Shown piece by piece: positions 18,774-26,877 of a stretch of 33,474 nucleotides of DNA. Location: positions 1 to 33,474 of the forward strand of contig NZ_AUGQ01000021.1 in NCBI RefSeq assembly GCF_000422745.1, in the 5' to 3' direction. The first letter of the stretch is position 1; each line of letters starts with the position of its first letter. The notes beneath the pieces are model-generated. The model ran no database searches and had not been told where the DNA came from. It saw only the letters and a program-made list of their open reading frames with translations. Source of the stretch: Microbacterium gubbeenense DSM 15944. GTDB lineage: Bacteria; Actinomycetota; Actinomycetes; Actinomycetales; Microbacteriaceae. The position numbers and the translations under genes were made by a program.

Positions 18774-19108
18774 GCGTGCTTCCCGCGTCGGCCATGGGGT
18801 CGGCGCGGTTTCGCATACCTGAGCCGGCGCTGATCCCTCGCAATATCGGGATCCTCGCGATGACGGCGTACCGCGCCACGATCTCGAGGCTCTACGGCGA
18901 CGTGTGTCGCTACTTCCCGTCGTGTTCCGCGTATGCGGTGACTGCGCTGCAGCAGCACGGCCTCGTGAGAGGATCGGGTATGGCCATCGCGAGGATCGCG
19001 AGGTGCCACCCGTGGGCTGCAGGCGGCGAAGACGATGTGCGTCTTCACTCTGTTTTCTCGTACGACCTGACTCCGCGCGGCTTTGTGATGTCGCGTCGAA
19101 AGGACTGA
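18770..19108 (+). CDS. yidD: membrane protein insertion efficiency factor YidD
   Basis: The product is 112 aa, starting at the GTG overlapping the rnpA stop. YGDVCRYFPSCSAYAVTALQ and ARIARCHPWAAGGEDDV are the Cys-containing family motifs. The protein is a small membrane-associated helper for YidC. The N-terminal 30 residues are longer than usual, so internal starts at ATG 18794 or 18860 are possible, though the GTGA overlap favours this one. Confidence 0.93.
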   Translation: MSVLPASAMGSARFRIPEPALIPRNIGILAMTAYRATISRLYGDVCRYFPSCSAYAVTALQQHGLVRGSGMAIARIARCHPWAAGGEDDVRLHSVFSYDLTPRGFVMSRRKD

Positions 19109-19114
19109 CCCTCC

Positions 19115-20251
19115 GTGGGCGACTTCTTCGGAACAATCCTCTTCCCCATCCGCTGGGTGATCGAAGCGATCCTCGTCGGATGGCACTGGGTATGGACCAC
19201 GCTGGGCCTGCCGGGCAACGGCGGTCTGTCCTGGGTGCTGTCCGTGCTCGGCGTCGTCGTCGTGGTGCGACTCGCGATCTTCCCGCTGTTCGTCAAGCAG
19301 ATCAACAGCCAGCGGAAGATGATGGAACTCGGACCTCAGATGAAGAAGGTCCAAGAGAAGTACCGCGGCAAGAAGGATCAGCTGTCGCGCGAAGCGCAGA
19401 TGCGCGAGACGCAGGCGCTGTACAAGAAGCACGGCACCTCTCCCGTTTCCGGATGTCTGCCGATGCTCGTGCAGATGCCGATCTTCCTGTCGCTGTTCTG
19501 GACGCTGCGCGACATCGCGACGTGGCACGCAGAGGGCCGGGGCGGGCTCAACAAGTGGCTCTTCACCCCCGAGAAGGTCAACGAGTTCGAAGACGCGATG
19601 CTGTTCGATATCGCGCCGCTGTCGAAGACGCTCGTCGACCACTTCCAGCACCCGATCGCCACCTCGACGGCCGCGATCGTGATGATGATCATCCTCGTCG
19701 GTCTCATGATCGCGACGCAGTTCACCACGCAGCTGCAGATCGTCTCGAAGAACCTCTCGCCCGAGGCGCGCCAGGGCCAGGCGTACCAGATGCAGCGCAT
19801 CATGCTCTACGTCATCCCGTTCGCGATGATCTTCTCGGGCGTCTTCTTCCCGCTCGGCGTCGTGACGTACTGGTTCTTCAACAACCTCTGGACGATGGCG
19901 CAGCAGTTCTACATCATCCGCGAGAACCCCACCCCGGGATCCGAGGCCGCGAAGGCCCGCGAGGAGCGCGTTGCCAAGAAGGGCAAGCGCATCAACGCCA
20001 AGGGCAAGATCGTCTCGATCGAAGAGTACGAGCGCGAGCAGGCCGAGCTGGAGCGCCAGGTCGAGCTCGAGCGCCGCGCGAAGGCGAAGCGCGTGCAGCC
20101 GAAGAGCGCCAAGCGCGCCAAGAAGGACGCGCAGGTCGCGGCGGAGCAGAAGAAGAAGGATCCGGCTGGGCCGGCCGGTCCGGCGAAGAGTTCGCCCGAT
20201 CCCGCGCCCGGAGCGGACAAGCCTGCGAACGGCGAGGGGAAGACCACATGA
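19115..20251 (+). CDS. yidC: membrane protein insertase YidC
   Basis: The product is 378 aa from GTG 19115. It inserts proteins into the cytoplasmic membrane alone or with Sec. It has a first amphipathic segment, then about five membrane segments: LSWVLSVLGVVVVVRLAIFPLF with the conserved Arg52, CLPMLVQMPIFLSLFWTLRD, IVMMIILVGLMIATQFTT and IMLYVIPFAMIFSGVFFPLGV. The long C-terminal tail (from about residue 285) is very basic with KRAKK, then Pro/Ala-rich, as expected for a ribosome-contacting tail. It overlaps the next gene by ATGA. Confidence 0.97.
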   Translation: MGDFFGTILFPIRWVIEAILVGWHWVWTTLGLPGNGGLSWVLSVLGVVVVVRLAIFPLFVKQINSQRKMMELGPQMKKVQEKYRGKKDQLSREAQMRETQALYKKHGTSPVSGCLPMLVQMPIFLSLFWTLRDIATWHAEGRGGLNKWLFTPEKVNEFEDAMLFDIAPLSKTLVDHFQHPIATSTAAIVMMIILVGLMIATQFTTQLQIVSKNLSPEARQGQAYQMQRIMLYVIPFAMIFSGVFFPLGVVTYWFFNNLWTMAQQFYIIRENPTPGSEAAKAREERVAKKGKRINAKGKIVSIEEYEREQAELERQVELERRAKAKRVQPKSAKRAKKDAQVAAEQKKKDPAGPAGPAKSSPDPAPGADKPANGEGKTT

Positions 20252-20730
20252 CCACGGCAGACAGCACTCCGACCGCAGAGCAGCTCGAACGCGAGGGCGA
20301 CGCGGCGGCCGACTTCATCGAGGGCCTGCTCGATATCGCCGACCTCGACGGCGACCTCGAGCTCGACGTGCGCCAGGGGCGCGCTTACGTCTCGGTCGAG
20401 AGCGACGACGAGTCGCTGAAGTCGCTCGCCGACCCGAACGTCGTGCAGGCGCTGCAGGAGCTCACTCGCCTCGCGGTGCAGCGAGAGACGGGCGAGTTCT
20501 CGCGCCTGATCCTCGACGTCGCGGGATCCCGTGACGCGCGCCGCGGCGAGCTCGGCGTGCTCGTCGACCAGGCGATCGCCCGCCTCGAGGACGGCGCATC
20601 TCAGGCGTCGCTGCCGGCGATGAGTTCGTACGAGCGCAAGATCATCCACGACATCGTCGCCGAGCGCGGGTACGTCTCGGAGTCGTATGGCGAGCGCGGC
20701 GACCGCCACACGGTGGTTCGCAGAGCGTGA
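20248..20730 (+). CDS. jag: Jag/KhpB-type R3H single-stranded nucleic acid-binding protein
   Basis: The product is 160 aa from ATG 20248, overlapping the yidC stop. GAGGGGA lies upstream. Residues about 20-75 form a KH-like region (DFIEGLLDIADLDGDLELDV). The C-terminal R3H domain has MSSYERKIIHDIVAERGYVS with the Arg-x3-His motif and GDRHTVVRRA. Family members bind RNA and affect cell elongation or division in Firmicutes. Position after yidC is standard. Confidence 0.94.
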   Translation: MTTADSTPTAEQLEREGDAAADFIEGLLDIADLDGDLELDVRQGRAYVSVESDDESLKSLADPNVVQALQELTRLAVQRETGEFSRLILDVAGSRDARRGELGVLVDQAIARLEDGASQASLPAMSSYERKIIHDIVAERGYVSESYGERGDRHTVVRRA

Positions 20731-21362
20731 CCTCTCTTCTCGAGCAGGAGCCCGCGGCGGCCGGTGAGCTGTTCGGTGATCGCATCGACCTCGCGCGCCA
20801 GTTCGCCGGTGCGCTGGCCGAGCACGGTGAGCAGCGCGGCCTGATCGGCCCGCAGGAGCTGCCGCGGCTCTGGAACCGTCACATCCTGAATTCGGCGATC
20901 GCCGCACCGCTGTTTCCCGCGGGTCGCGTGGGCGACGTCGGATCCGGCGGGGGCCTGCCCGGCATCGTGCTCGCGATCGCGCGGCCCGATGTCGAGTGGA
21001 TCCTCATCGAGCCCATGGAGCGCCGGTGCGCCTGGCTGAACGAGCAGGTCTCGTCGCTCGGCCTCGACAACGTCATCGTCGAGCGGGCGAGGGCCGAGGA
21101 GGCCGGTCGGTACGAGGGCATGCTCGACGCGGTGACCGCGCGCGCCGTTTCGGCGCTGCGCACGCTGATCCCCTGGACGGCGCCGCTCGCCAAGGACGGC
21201 GGCGAGCTGATCCTGTTGAAGGGCCAGAGCGTCGACGGTGAGATCGAGAAGGCCGCCAAGGTCATCCGCAAGCACAAGCTGACGAACTCGCGCGTCGAGA
21301 TCATCGGTGAGGGCGTTATTGCCGAGCCCACCCGCGTGTTCCGGGCGGACGTTAGGGCGTAG
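20727..21362 (+). CDS. rsmG: 16S rRNA (guanine-N7) methyltransferase RsmG
   Basis: The product is 211 aa from GTG 20727, overlapping the jag stop (GTGA). The SAM-binding motif is GDVGSGGGLPGIVLA (residues 69-83), followed by IEPMERRCAWLNE and TARAVSALRTLIPW. It methylates N7 of G527 (E. coli numbering) of 16S rRNA; loss gives low-level streptomycin resistance in other species. It normally precedes parA directly. Here 7.7 kb of other DNA intervenes. Confidence 0.97.
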   Translation: MTSLLEQEPAAAGELFGDRIDLARQFAGALAEHGEQRGLIGPQELPRLWNRHILNSAIAAPLFPAGRVGDVGSGGGLPGIVLAIARPDVEWILIEPMERRCAWLNEQVSSLGLDNVIVERARAEEAGRYEGMLDAVTARAVSALRTLIPWTAPLAKDGGELILLKGQSVDGEIEKAAKVIRKHKLTNSRVEIIGEGVIAEPTRVFRADVRA

Positions 21363-21400
21363 CCGGCGCGCGGCTCGTTGCCGCGTTCACGGCCCGGGCG

Positions 21401-22384
21401 TCAGGCTCGCAGCGCCCTGCTGATCGCGCTCGTGAGTGCGGTGACCTGCACCCAGAGGGCGAGGCGCACGACGGGGCGCGCGACGAACCGGGTGAGGGGT
21501 GCGACGAGGCGCAGCGGGCGGGACGGGCCGGGGCCGCGCAGCCAGGCGAAGTGCACCGTGACCTGGGATCCGCCGGCGGCCTGTTCGATATCGACCGAGA
21601 CGGATCGGCGGTTCGCGCGCGGAGCGTCGGGGAACCGCATCTCCCACGTGACATGGTGCGGGTGGTCGGCGGCGATGCGGTCGATGAGCTGACGCACCAT
21701 CGTGGGTCGCCCCTTCAGGGCCTTGCCGTCGGGGGCGACGGTGCGGGTGGTGCCCTCCCACGCGCCGTGCGCCGGTCGCACGGCGATGAGGTTCATCTCC
21801 CAGTCGGGCAGTCGCTCCGGGCTGGATACGAGCTGCCAGACGTCCTCGACGCTCGCGGGCACGAACGCCGTGTGCGTGCGCGACAGACGCCCCTGTATGC
21901 GGGCATCGCGCGCGCGGATCCCCTCTGCGTCGTCCAGCCGCTCCGCGATCGCGGCGGGTGCGTGGCCGAGCCGCGTGAGGATGCCCTCGGCGGTGCCGCT
22001 CGGCTCGACGAGCAGCTCTCGGAGCACCGCCGTCGTGTCGCCGGACTTGCCGCGGCTGCCGGCGTCGGTGAGGAGCTTCAACGCGCGATCGGACCAGTCG
22101 GAGGCGCCCTGCTGAGGGAACCGGATGCGCGCCTCTTCCGGCATCTCCGCAGCGATTCCGAGGGAGGCGAGCTGGTCGCGATGCTGGCTCGCCACGGCGT
22201 CGCGCGCCGCGTCAAGGCGGATGCCCATGGCCCGCAGCACCTGCCCGGCCGTGCCGTCGTCGATGACGAGCGCGAGCAGCACGTGCTCGACGTCGATCTC
22301 GTGTGCGCTGAACCGCGAAGCCTCTTCGCTCGCGGCCATCGATAGGCCATAGCTGGTGGCGACGATCTGCCCGATCTTGCTCAT
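21401..22384 (-). CDS. Clp N-terminal (Clp R) domain fused to an SRPBCC domain
   Basis: The product is 327 aa from ATG 22384. Residues about 1-150 are two Clp R repeats (SAHEIDVEHVLLALVIDD, then SDRALKLLTDAG with DTTAVLRELLVEP), the substrate- or adaptor-binding domain of ClpA/ClpC, but with no AAA+ ATPase. Residues about 168-290 form an SRPBCC fold (FVPASVEDVWQLVSSPERLPDWE), a hydrophobic-ligand pocket as in polyketide cyclases. The C-terminal 45 residues are basic with a hydrophobic stretch. It might bind Clp substrates or a ligand as a sensor; this is inference. It overlaps the HTH gene by ATGA and faces rsmG tail to tail. Confidence 0.85.
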   Translation of the reverse strand: MSKIGQIVATSYGLSMAASEEASRFSAHEIDVEHVLLALVIDDGTAGQVLRAMGIRLDAARDAVASQHRDQLASLGIAAEMPEEARIRFPQQGASDWSDRALKLLTDAGSRGKSGDTTAVLRELLVEPSGTAEGILTRLGHAPAAIAERLDDAEGIRARDARIQGRLSRTHTAFVPASVEDVWQLVSSPERLPDWEMNLIAVRPAHGAWEGTTRTVAPDGKALKGRPTMVRQLIDRIAADHPHHVTWEMRFPDAPRANRRSVSVDIEQAAGGSQVTVHFAWLRGPGPSRPLRLVAPLTRFVARPVVRLALWVQVTALTSAISRALRA

Positions 22385-22626
22385 GAGGTCCTCCGGGGGA
22401 TGACGATTGCGGGGTCGATCCGTTTGGCGTACTTCTTGTGCACGGCCTGCCGCGTGACGCCGAGACCATCGGCGATCTGCTGCCAGGTCATCCCGGCGCG
22501 CAGCGCGGCCTCGACCTGGCGCAGCTCGAGCGCGTCGGCGAGTGCGCGCAGCGAGACGACGGCGCGCAGTCCGGCGCGCGGATCCGTCGTATCGGCGGCC
22601 GCTTGAGCCGTCTGGGTGGTGTTCAT
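22381..22626 (-). CDS. small helix-turn-helix regulator
   Basis: The product is about 81 aa. The HTH is MTWQQIADGLGVTRQAVHKKYAKR near the C-terminus, preceded by an amphipathic helix LRALADALELRQVEAALRAG. ATG 22626 is preferred over ATG 22641 because TTGACA (22657-22662) and TACGTT (22633-22638), with 18 bases between them, form a promoter whose start point would fall at that ATG, giving a leaderless mRNA. Partner genes of this kind regulate their own operon with the Clp-N gene in actinobacteria, as I recall; here the pair is translationally coupled. Confidence 0.8.
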   Translation of the reverse strand: MNTTQTAQAAADTTDPRAGLRAVVSLRALADALELRQVEAALRAGMTWQQIADGLGVTRQAVHKKYAKRIDPAIVIPRRTS

Positions 22627-22632
22627 GTTGTC

Positions 22633-22662
22633 AACGTACATTGCTTATTGAGCTCGTGTCAA
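22633..22662 (-). promoter_or_regulatory. promoter of the HTH / Clp-N operon
   Basis: On the minus strand TTGACA is followed after 18 bases by TACGTT. The ATG at 22626 begins six bases past the -10, so the transcript is probably leaderless. One copy of an 11-base repeat lies in the spacer. Confidence 0.6.
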
Positions 22663-22679
22663 GCTGCGTTGCTGATTGA
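22641..22679. repeat. 11-bp direct repeats, candidate operator
   Basis: TTGCTTATTGA (22641-22651) and TTGCTGATTGA (22669-22679) differ at one base and are 28 bp apart, close to three helical turns. One lies between -10 and -35 of the HTH promoter and the other just upstream of the -35. That is a good arrangement for autorepression. Confidence 0.5.
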
Positions 22680-22712
22680 ATGCGCGAGGACCGGGTGTGC
22701 GACGCTGAGGGG

Positions 22713-23579
22713 ATGATTCGCGACGTCGAGCTGACCTATGCGGATCCGTGCGACGTTGCGGGCGTCTTCGCGTGGATGGTGCCGCGCGCGGTTGCGGGCG
22801 TCGAGGAGGCGTCGGAGGCGTGCTTCTCGCGCACGATCCGGCTGGAGGGCGGCCCGGCGTGGTTCCGGATTCGTCGTGATCGTCGGCTGATCCTCGATGT
22901 CGAAACGGCGAATCCCGGTGACGTCGACGGCCTCATCGCGCTCGTGCGACGCGTGTTCGACCTCGACACGGACGGGTCGATGGTCGACGCGACGCTGAGC
23001 GCGATTCCGGAGGTCTCTCCCCTGGTCGAGAGCGTGCCGGGCATCCGCGTTCCCGGAGCGGCGGATCCGTTCGAGATGCTGATCCGCGCGATGGTCGGCC
23101 AACAGATTTCCGTCGCTGCGGCACGCACGCACCTCTCGCGCCTGGCGGAGGAGGTGGGCGAGCGCGCGATGCTCGCCGGTCGCGAGCGGATCCTGTTCCC
23201 CACGGCGGCTGCGATCGCTGCGCGCGGGAGCGAGGTGCTGCGCGGCCCAGCGGCGCGCGTGAGGGCCATCGTGGGGGCCGCTGAGGCGGTCGTGAGCGGA
23301 GAACTGGTGATCGATGGATCCGTGTCGCGCGACGCCCTGCTCGCGCTGCCAGGCGTCGGCCCCTGGACTGCCGATTACCTGCGCATGCGTGTGGCGCGAG
23401 ATGCGGACCTCGTGTTGACCGGCGACCTCGCCCTGCGGGCCGGCGCGGCCGCCGTCGGGATTCCATCGGATCCTCGCACTCTGGGTGAGTGGGCTGGGCG
23501 CGCGGCCCCGTGGAGGTCGTACTTGTCTGCGCACCTGTGGCGTCAGGCGCTTGTTGCACCAAAAGGAGATCGCGGATGA
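22713..23579 (+). CDS. DNA-3-methyladenine glycosylase, AlkA-like
   Basis: The product is 288 aa. The N-terminal AlkA_N-like part begins VELTYADPCDVAGVFAWMVP. The catalytic half has PFEMLIRAMVGQQISVAAAR, the helix-hairpin-helix LLALPGVGPWTADYLRMR and TGDLALR with the likely catalytic Asp238. It excises alkylated bases (3-methyladenine and related) for base-excision repair. The start at ATG 22713 fits the family; ATG 22680 would add 11 residues. It overlaps the Ogt gene by ATGA. It is divergent from the HTH gene. Confidence 0.9.
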   Translation: MIRDVELTYADPCDVAGVFAWMVPRAVAGVEEASEACFSRTIRLEGGPAWFRIRRDRRLILDVETANPGDVDGLIALVRRVFDLDTDGSMVDATLSAIPEVSPLVESVPGIRVPGAADPFEMLIRAMVGQQISVAAARTHLSRLAEEVGERAMLAGRERILFPTAAAIAARGSEVLRGPAARVRAIVGAAEAVVSGELVIDGSVSRDALLALPGVGPWTADYLRMRVARDADLVLTGDLALRAGAAAVGIPSDPRTLGEWAGRAAPWRSYLSAHLWRQALVAPKGDRG

Positions 23580-24094
23580 CTCACGGGACGATCGACGTCG
23601 CTGAAACCGCCGACGGTCCCTTCACGATCGTCGCGGCGGACGATGGTGCGGTTCTCGGAGCAGGATGGAGCACCTCGGCTGACGACGTTCTTGCGCGGAT
23701 CCATCCGACGCTGCGACCGGCCTCCGTGCGCGAGGGGTCGCTTGTCGCGGCGGATGCGGTGCGTGCGTATTACCAGGGCGATGCGGTGGCCGTCAGTACC
23801 GTCGAGGTACGGCAGCACGGCACCGTCCTGCAGGCGCGAGGGTGGAACGGCCTTCGGGAGATCCCGCCCGGCGAACCCGTGACGTACTCGGAGCTCGCCG
23901 ATCACCTCGGACAGGACGCCGGAGCTGTGCGGGCGGTGGCGGCGGTGTGTGCGCGGAACGCTGCGGCGCTGTTCGTGCCGTGTCATCGGGTGCTGCGTGC
24001 TGACGGGTCGCTGGGCGGCTTCGCGTGGGGCCTCGAGGTGAAGCGATCGCTGCTCGCTCGCGAGGGTGCGCCCGGGTTCGCGGCACTCTTCTAA
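23576..24094 (+). CDS. methylated-DNA-[protein]-cysteine S-methyltransferase
   Basis: The product is 172 aa from ATG 23576, with AAAGGAGA upstream. The active site is VPCHRVL with acceptor Cys136, followed by DGSLGGFAWGLEVKRSLLAREG. The preceding helix AVRAVAAVCARN supplies the Arg finger and Asn. It removes O6-alkyl groups from guanine by irreversible self-alkylation. The sequence AARNAAA replaces the more usual N-P-x-P stretch. It forms a repair unit with the AlkA-like gene. The gene symbol ogt would fit but is not certain. Confidence 0.92.
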   Translation: MTHGTIDVAETADGPFTIVAADDGAVLGAGWSTSADDVLARIHPTLRPASVREGSLVAADAVRAYYQGDAVAVSTVEVRQHGTVLQARGWNGLREIPPGEPVTYSELADHLGQDAGAVRAVAAVCARNAAALFVPCHRVLRADGSLGGFAWGLEVKRSLLAREGAPGFAALF

Positions 24095-24098
24095 TATG

Positions 24099-24110
24099 CT
24101 ACAAGTGTAG
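24099..24110. promoter_or_regulatory. BlaI/CopY-like operator sequence without a following regulator gene
   Basis: CTACAAGTGTAG has inverted arms CTACA/TGTAG with a two-base spacer, the TACAnnTGTA pattern of BlaI/MecI/CopY operators. TAGAAT (24108-24113, -10-like) and TAGGAG (24113-24118, ribosome-site-like) follow, but no start codon comes at a useful distance. The next gene begins 300 bases later. Confidence 0.4.
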
Positions 24111-24140
24111 AATAGGAGTTTCCACAGATCGACGACCGCC

Positions 24141-24149
24141 TGTGGATAA
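24141..24149. promoter_or_regulatory. DnaA box outside oriC
   Basis: TGTGGATAA is a perfect DnaA box in the 317-bp gap between the Ogt-like gene and the FMN split-barrel gene, 7.6 kb from oriC. The local sequence CTGTGGATAACTCT resembles that at oriC 16350-16363. Confidence 0.6.
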
Positions 24150-24241
24150 CTCTCAGCGTCGCGGGTTGCGTTTCGCGACGGATCCGCGTAAACACGCGTG
24201 ACGCCGTCCATGCAACGAGGGAGCGCATTGCGGAGTGCACC

Positions 24242-24250
24242 TGTGGATAT
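24242..24250. promoter_or_regulatory. near-consensus DnaA box
   Basis: TGTGGATAT differs by one base from the consensus and lies about 100 bp from the perfect box at 24141, in the same orientation. Confidence 0.45.
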
Positions 24251-24379
24251 CTATTGGTCGACGAGCGGCCGGACATCGCCGCGTAAACCGACAGCCATCA
24301 TCCGTCCATGTGGGTGAACGATCTGGTGCGCGGTGTCTTGTCTCGCGGGAGCTCGGCACGGCAGGATGGATGACGCAGA

Positions 24380-24395
24380 TGTTTCACGTGAAACT
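24380..24395. other. parS site 1
   Basis: TGTTTCACGTGAAACT: 15 of 16 bases match, with a full core. It lies 16 bases before the start codon of the split-barrel gene. Confidence 0.93.
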
Positions 24396-24411
24396 AAAGG
24401 CGGAGGACACC

Positions 24412-24900
24412 ATGTACGAGACAGCTGAGGAACGGCAGCATCTTCAGGAAATGATGGAGCGGTCGCGGTCAGCGGCGACAGATCACCTGCAGGAGATTGT
24501 GACGCCGGATCATTCGCTGTCGGCTGAGGCGCTCCTCCCCCGCCTCGAGGGAATGAAGGTGTTGAGTCTCGCAACCGTGACGCGGCGAGGCGAGCCCCGC
24601 GTGAGCGCCGTGGACGGCCACTTCATCCATGGCGCGTGGACATTCGGAACGGACGGCCGATCGGCGAAGGCGCGGCACCTCGCTCATCGCCCCTCCGTGA
24701 GTGCCGCGTACATCGATGGAGAGAGGCTCGGGTTCTTCACCCACGGGATCGTGGAGCCGCTGGACGCCTCAGATGCGCAGTACGACGGGATCATCCAGCA
24801 CTGGACGGCACACTACGGCAGTAGCCCGCTCTCGTGGGGCGAGGAGATTCGCATGTACCGGATCCGCCCGAGGTGGTGCGTCGCGTACGCGGGCGAGTGA
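24412..24900 (+). CDS. pyridoxamine 5'-phosphate oxidase-like (FMN split-barrel) protein
   Basis: The product is 162 aa from ATG 24412, with GGAGGA upstream. After a helical N-terminus (to about residue 40), MKVLSLATVTRRGEPRVSAVDG and AWTFGTDGRSAKARHLAHRPSVSAAYIDGE form the split barrel that binds FMN or F420 in this superfamily. The ending is RIRPRWCVAYAGE. The reaction is unknown. The gene is enclosed by parS sites: site 1 lies 16 bases before its start and site 2 begins at the base after its stop codon. It is the only recognisable gene inside the array. Confidence 0.85.
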   Translation: MYETAEERQHLQEMMERSRSAATDHLQEIVTPDHSLSAEALLPRLEGMKVLSLATVTRRGEPRVSAVDGHFIHGAWTFGTDGRSAKARHLAHRPSVSAAYIDGERLGFFTHGIVEPLDASDAQYDGIIQHWTAHYGSSPLSWGEEIRMYRIRPRWCVAYAGE

Positions 24901-24916
24901 TGTTTCACGTGGAACG
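24901..24916. other. parS site 2
   Basis: TGTTTCACGTGGAACG: one core change. It abuts the stop codon of the split-barrel gene. Confidence 0.85.
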
Positions 24917-25473
24917 TTGGGTTGTATGAACTGAACTGCGCGGTCGTGGTGCGTGGGGTTGCGGTGGTGGTGGAGGAGCTAGGCAGCGGGCGCGATCTGG
25001 GGTTCTCGCGGCGGATCTGGGTGGTGAGGACAGTGATGGTGACTGTGCGTCGTCGTGCTGTGGTGAGGAGGGGTCTGTGCTTCTCGGGCGCACTCCCCCG
25101 CGGATGCGACCTGAGCTCACGTGACGCGGGCCGCGCTGGGTGGACCGTGTGGGCGGTGACGGCGGCGCGGGGCTGTGGGCGATGCGTCAGACCGCAACCC
25201 AGCCGATCACCTCGACCGGGGACACGAGCTGCGGATTGAGCTGCGGTGTGCCGGTGGTGGGTGTGAGGCCGGCGGTGATCGAGGCTGAATGCGGCAGGTC
25301 CCGTTCGTTATCGTCTCGGTGCCTCGAGCTGCAGTGAGCAGCGCCGCATCGGTGAGGCCGCACCGCGCGTGGGCCGACCCGTTCTGTAGGCCGACTCGCG
25401 GGCTACTGGTGCGAGCCCCTGCCAGCGATTCGGTCGTGTTCGGGACGCTGGCTCCGTGGATTCGGGGCGGTCA

Positions 25474-25489
25474 CATTTCACGTGGAACA
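25474..25489. other. parS site 3 (degenerate)
   Basis: CATTTCACGTGGAACA: three differences from the 16-mer, two of them in the core. It is the weakest of the set. Confidence 0.6.
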
Positions 25490-25953
25490 TTGTCGGGACC
25501 GTAGGTATCCGGTCTCGTGACAGACATAGGCGTTGGAATGGTGCGGTCCGCCGTGCGATGTCACGCCTCCCCCCGACATTGTGGGCCGCTATCGCCTCTC
25601 GTGGTTGGGCGCCCGTCCCTCAGACGTCGCGCGCGGTCTGTGGTCGGAGCGCGGATCCTCGAGTGGTGTGCTGACCGCGGCACGGTCGCCGAGATCGACC
25701 ACCCTATCGACAGTACTCGCGGCACCGTGTTCTACGTGGAGAATGTGAAGAGGAACGCAGACGGTCGGCTTCGTCGCATCCTGAACGCTGCCTGGCCGCC
25801 CGTTGTCGCCGTTGGAGGACCCCGGGTGAGTGCCGCGTGTGCTGTCACTCGCACGCGGCGCTGAGGATTCCGGCTCGCTGCCGTGCGTGACGCCGCGTGC
25901 GTGTGCGGAGCCTTTGTGGCCCGGGTCTGGCGCGTGGCACCGCCGACATGGGA

Positions 25954-25969
25954 CGTTTCACGTGAAACG
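25954..25969. other. parS site 4
   Basis: CGTTTCACGTGAAACG: full 14-bp core and a perfect 16-bp palindrome with changed outer bases. Confidence 0.95.
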
Positions 25970-26180
25970 TCTTCGGCAATTGTCAGCCGACGCCCTCAAC
26001 TGCGTCGAAGGCTGATGTGCGGCAGTGGAGCCCGGCCGCGACGGCTGTAGGTGGCGCGCGGGAGGTCGACGGATGCGTGGCCTGGCGGACACGTGCCCGG
26101 TCGAGCGGCATCGCGCGGCAGGTATGCGCTCGGGGGTCCGTCGGTCCGCGGCGGCAGGTCGTCGCTGTAGAGACCGAGGG

Positions 26181-26196
26181 TGTTTCACGTGAAACA
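26181..26196. other. parS site 5
   Basis: TGTTTCACGTGAAACA: perfect 16-mer, followed by TC. Confidence 0.97.
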
Positions 26197-26329
26197 TCTA
26201 GGACGGATGGGCGCTCGTTGCTCCGCGGTACATACGGGGTGGGCGCGTCCCGCTCCCCCGGCGTGGGAGTCCCACACGACTGCGTGTTCGCCGGTAGACC
26301 CGAGCTGGGTGCCCGGACGTGCCAGCGGC

Positions 26330-26794
26330 GACGCGTCGGCGCGTGGCTGCGTGGACTGCACGGCCCCGTGCCTGATGCACCACGCGACAATCGGCACCGC
26401 AGGCCGAGGTGTTTCACGTGAAGCATCGTGATGGCCGGATGTAGATTGGCTAGCCTCGTCTGCGTCACTTGCTCGATGAATGTGCTCTGCGAACCGGTAG
26501 GCGAGTGCGACGGCGGAGCCCTGTGCTGCGTCGGCGTCTTGGCATTGTTCTCCTCAGTGCCAGAGCCTTACCGGGCTGCAACTGGCGGCGCTTCGTCCAC
26601 GCCGAGACGCGCTTGTCGGCCAGGGCCCGTCTGCGATGCTTGTTCCGGGCAACCAGGCGGAGCCCGCTCGCTGTTTTTGCCATTGCTGGCCGACTGTTTG
26701 CGCCGCATAGGGTGGTGGGCCTCGGTCGGTCGGGGACAACCGAAGAAGTGAGCAATCGCGCAGTCAGGCCGTCACGGGACGCGTCGGCGCGTGG
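26330..26794 (+). repeat. 17-bp direct repeat inside the parS array
   Basis: GACGCGTCGGCGCGTGG occurs exactly at 26330-26346 and at 26778-26794. The copies end 64 and 68 bases before parS sites 6 and 7, which suggests that parS-containing modules were duplicated. Confidence 0.75.
26410..26425. other. parS site 6
   Basis: TGTTTCACGTGAAGCA: one core change. Confidence 0.85.
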
Positions 26795-26861
26795 TAAGGC
26801 CCGTGTTCGTGTGCTTCGACGTAGGTGTTTCGACTGTCCGATAGGCCATAACCCACGCCGA

Positions 26862-26877
26862 TGTTTCACGTGAAACA
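26862..26877. other. parS site 7
   Basis: TGTTTCACGTGAAACA: perfect 16-mer, preceded by GA. Confidence 0.97.

Noticed and set aside
25113..25128. CACGTG-centred sequence in the array region
   Set aside because: Only the central hexamer matches; both arms are unlike parS.
25728..25743. Possible sixteenth parS site, TGTTCTACGTGGAGAA
   Set aside because: It has five mismatches, including one in the central CACGTG, so it was not counted.
25983..26468. 161-codon open frame on the minus strand in the parS region
   Set aside because: No ribosome site, no recognisable domain, Arg/Thr/Pro/His-rich composition typical of non-coding GC-rich DNA; it reads through parS sites and overlaps a long frame on the other strand.
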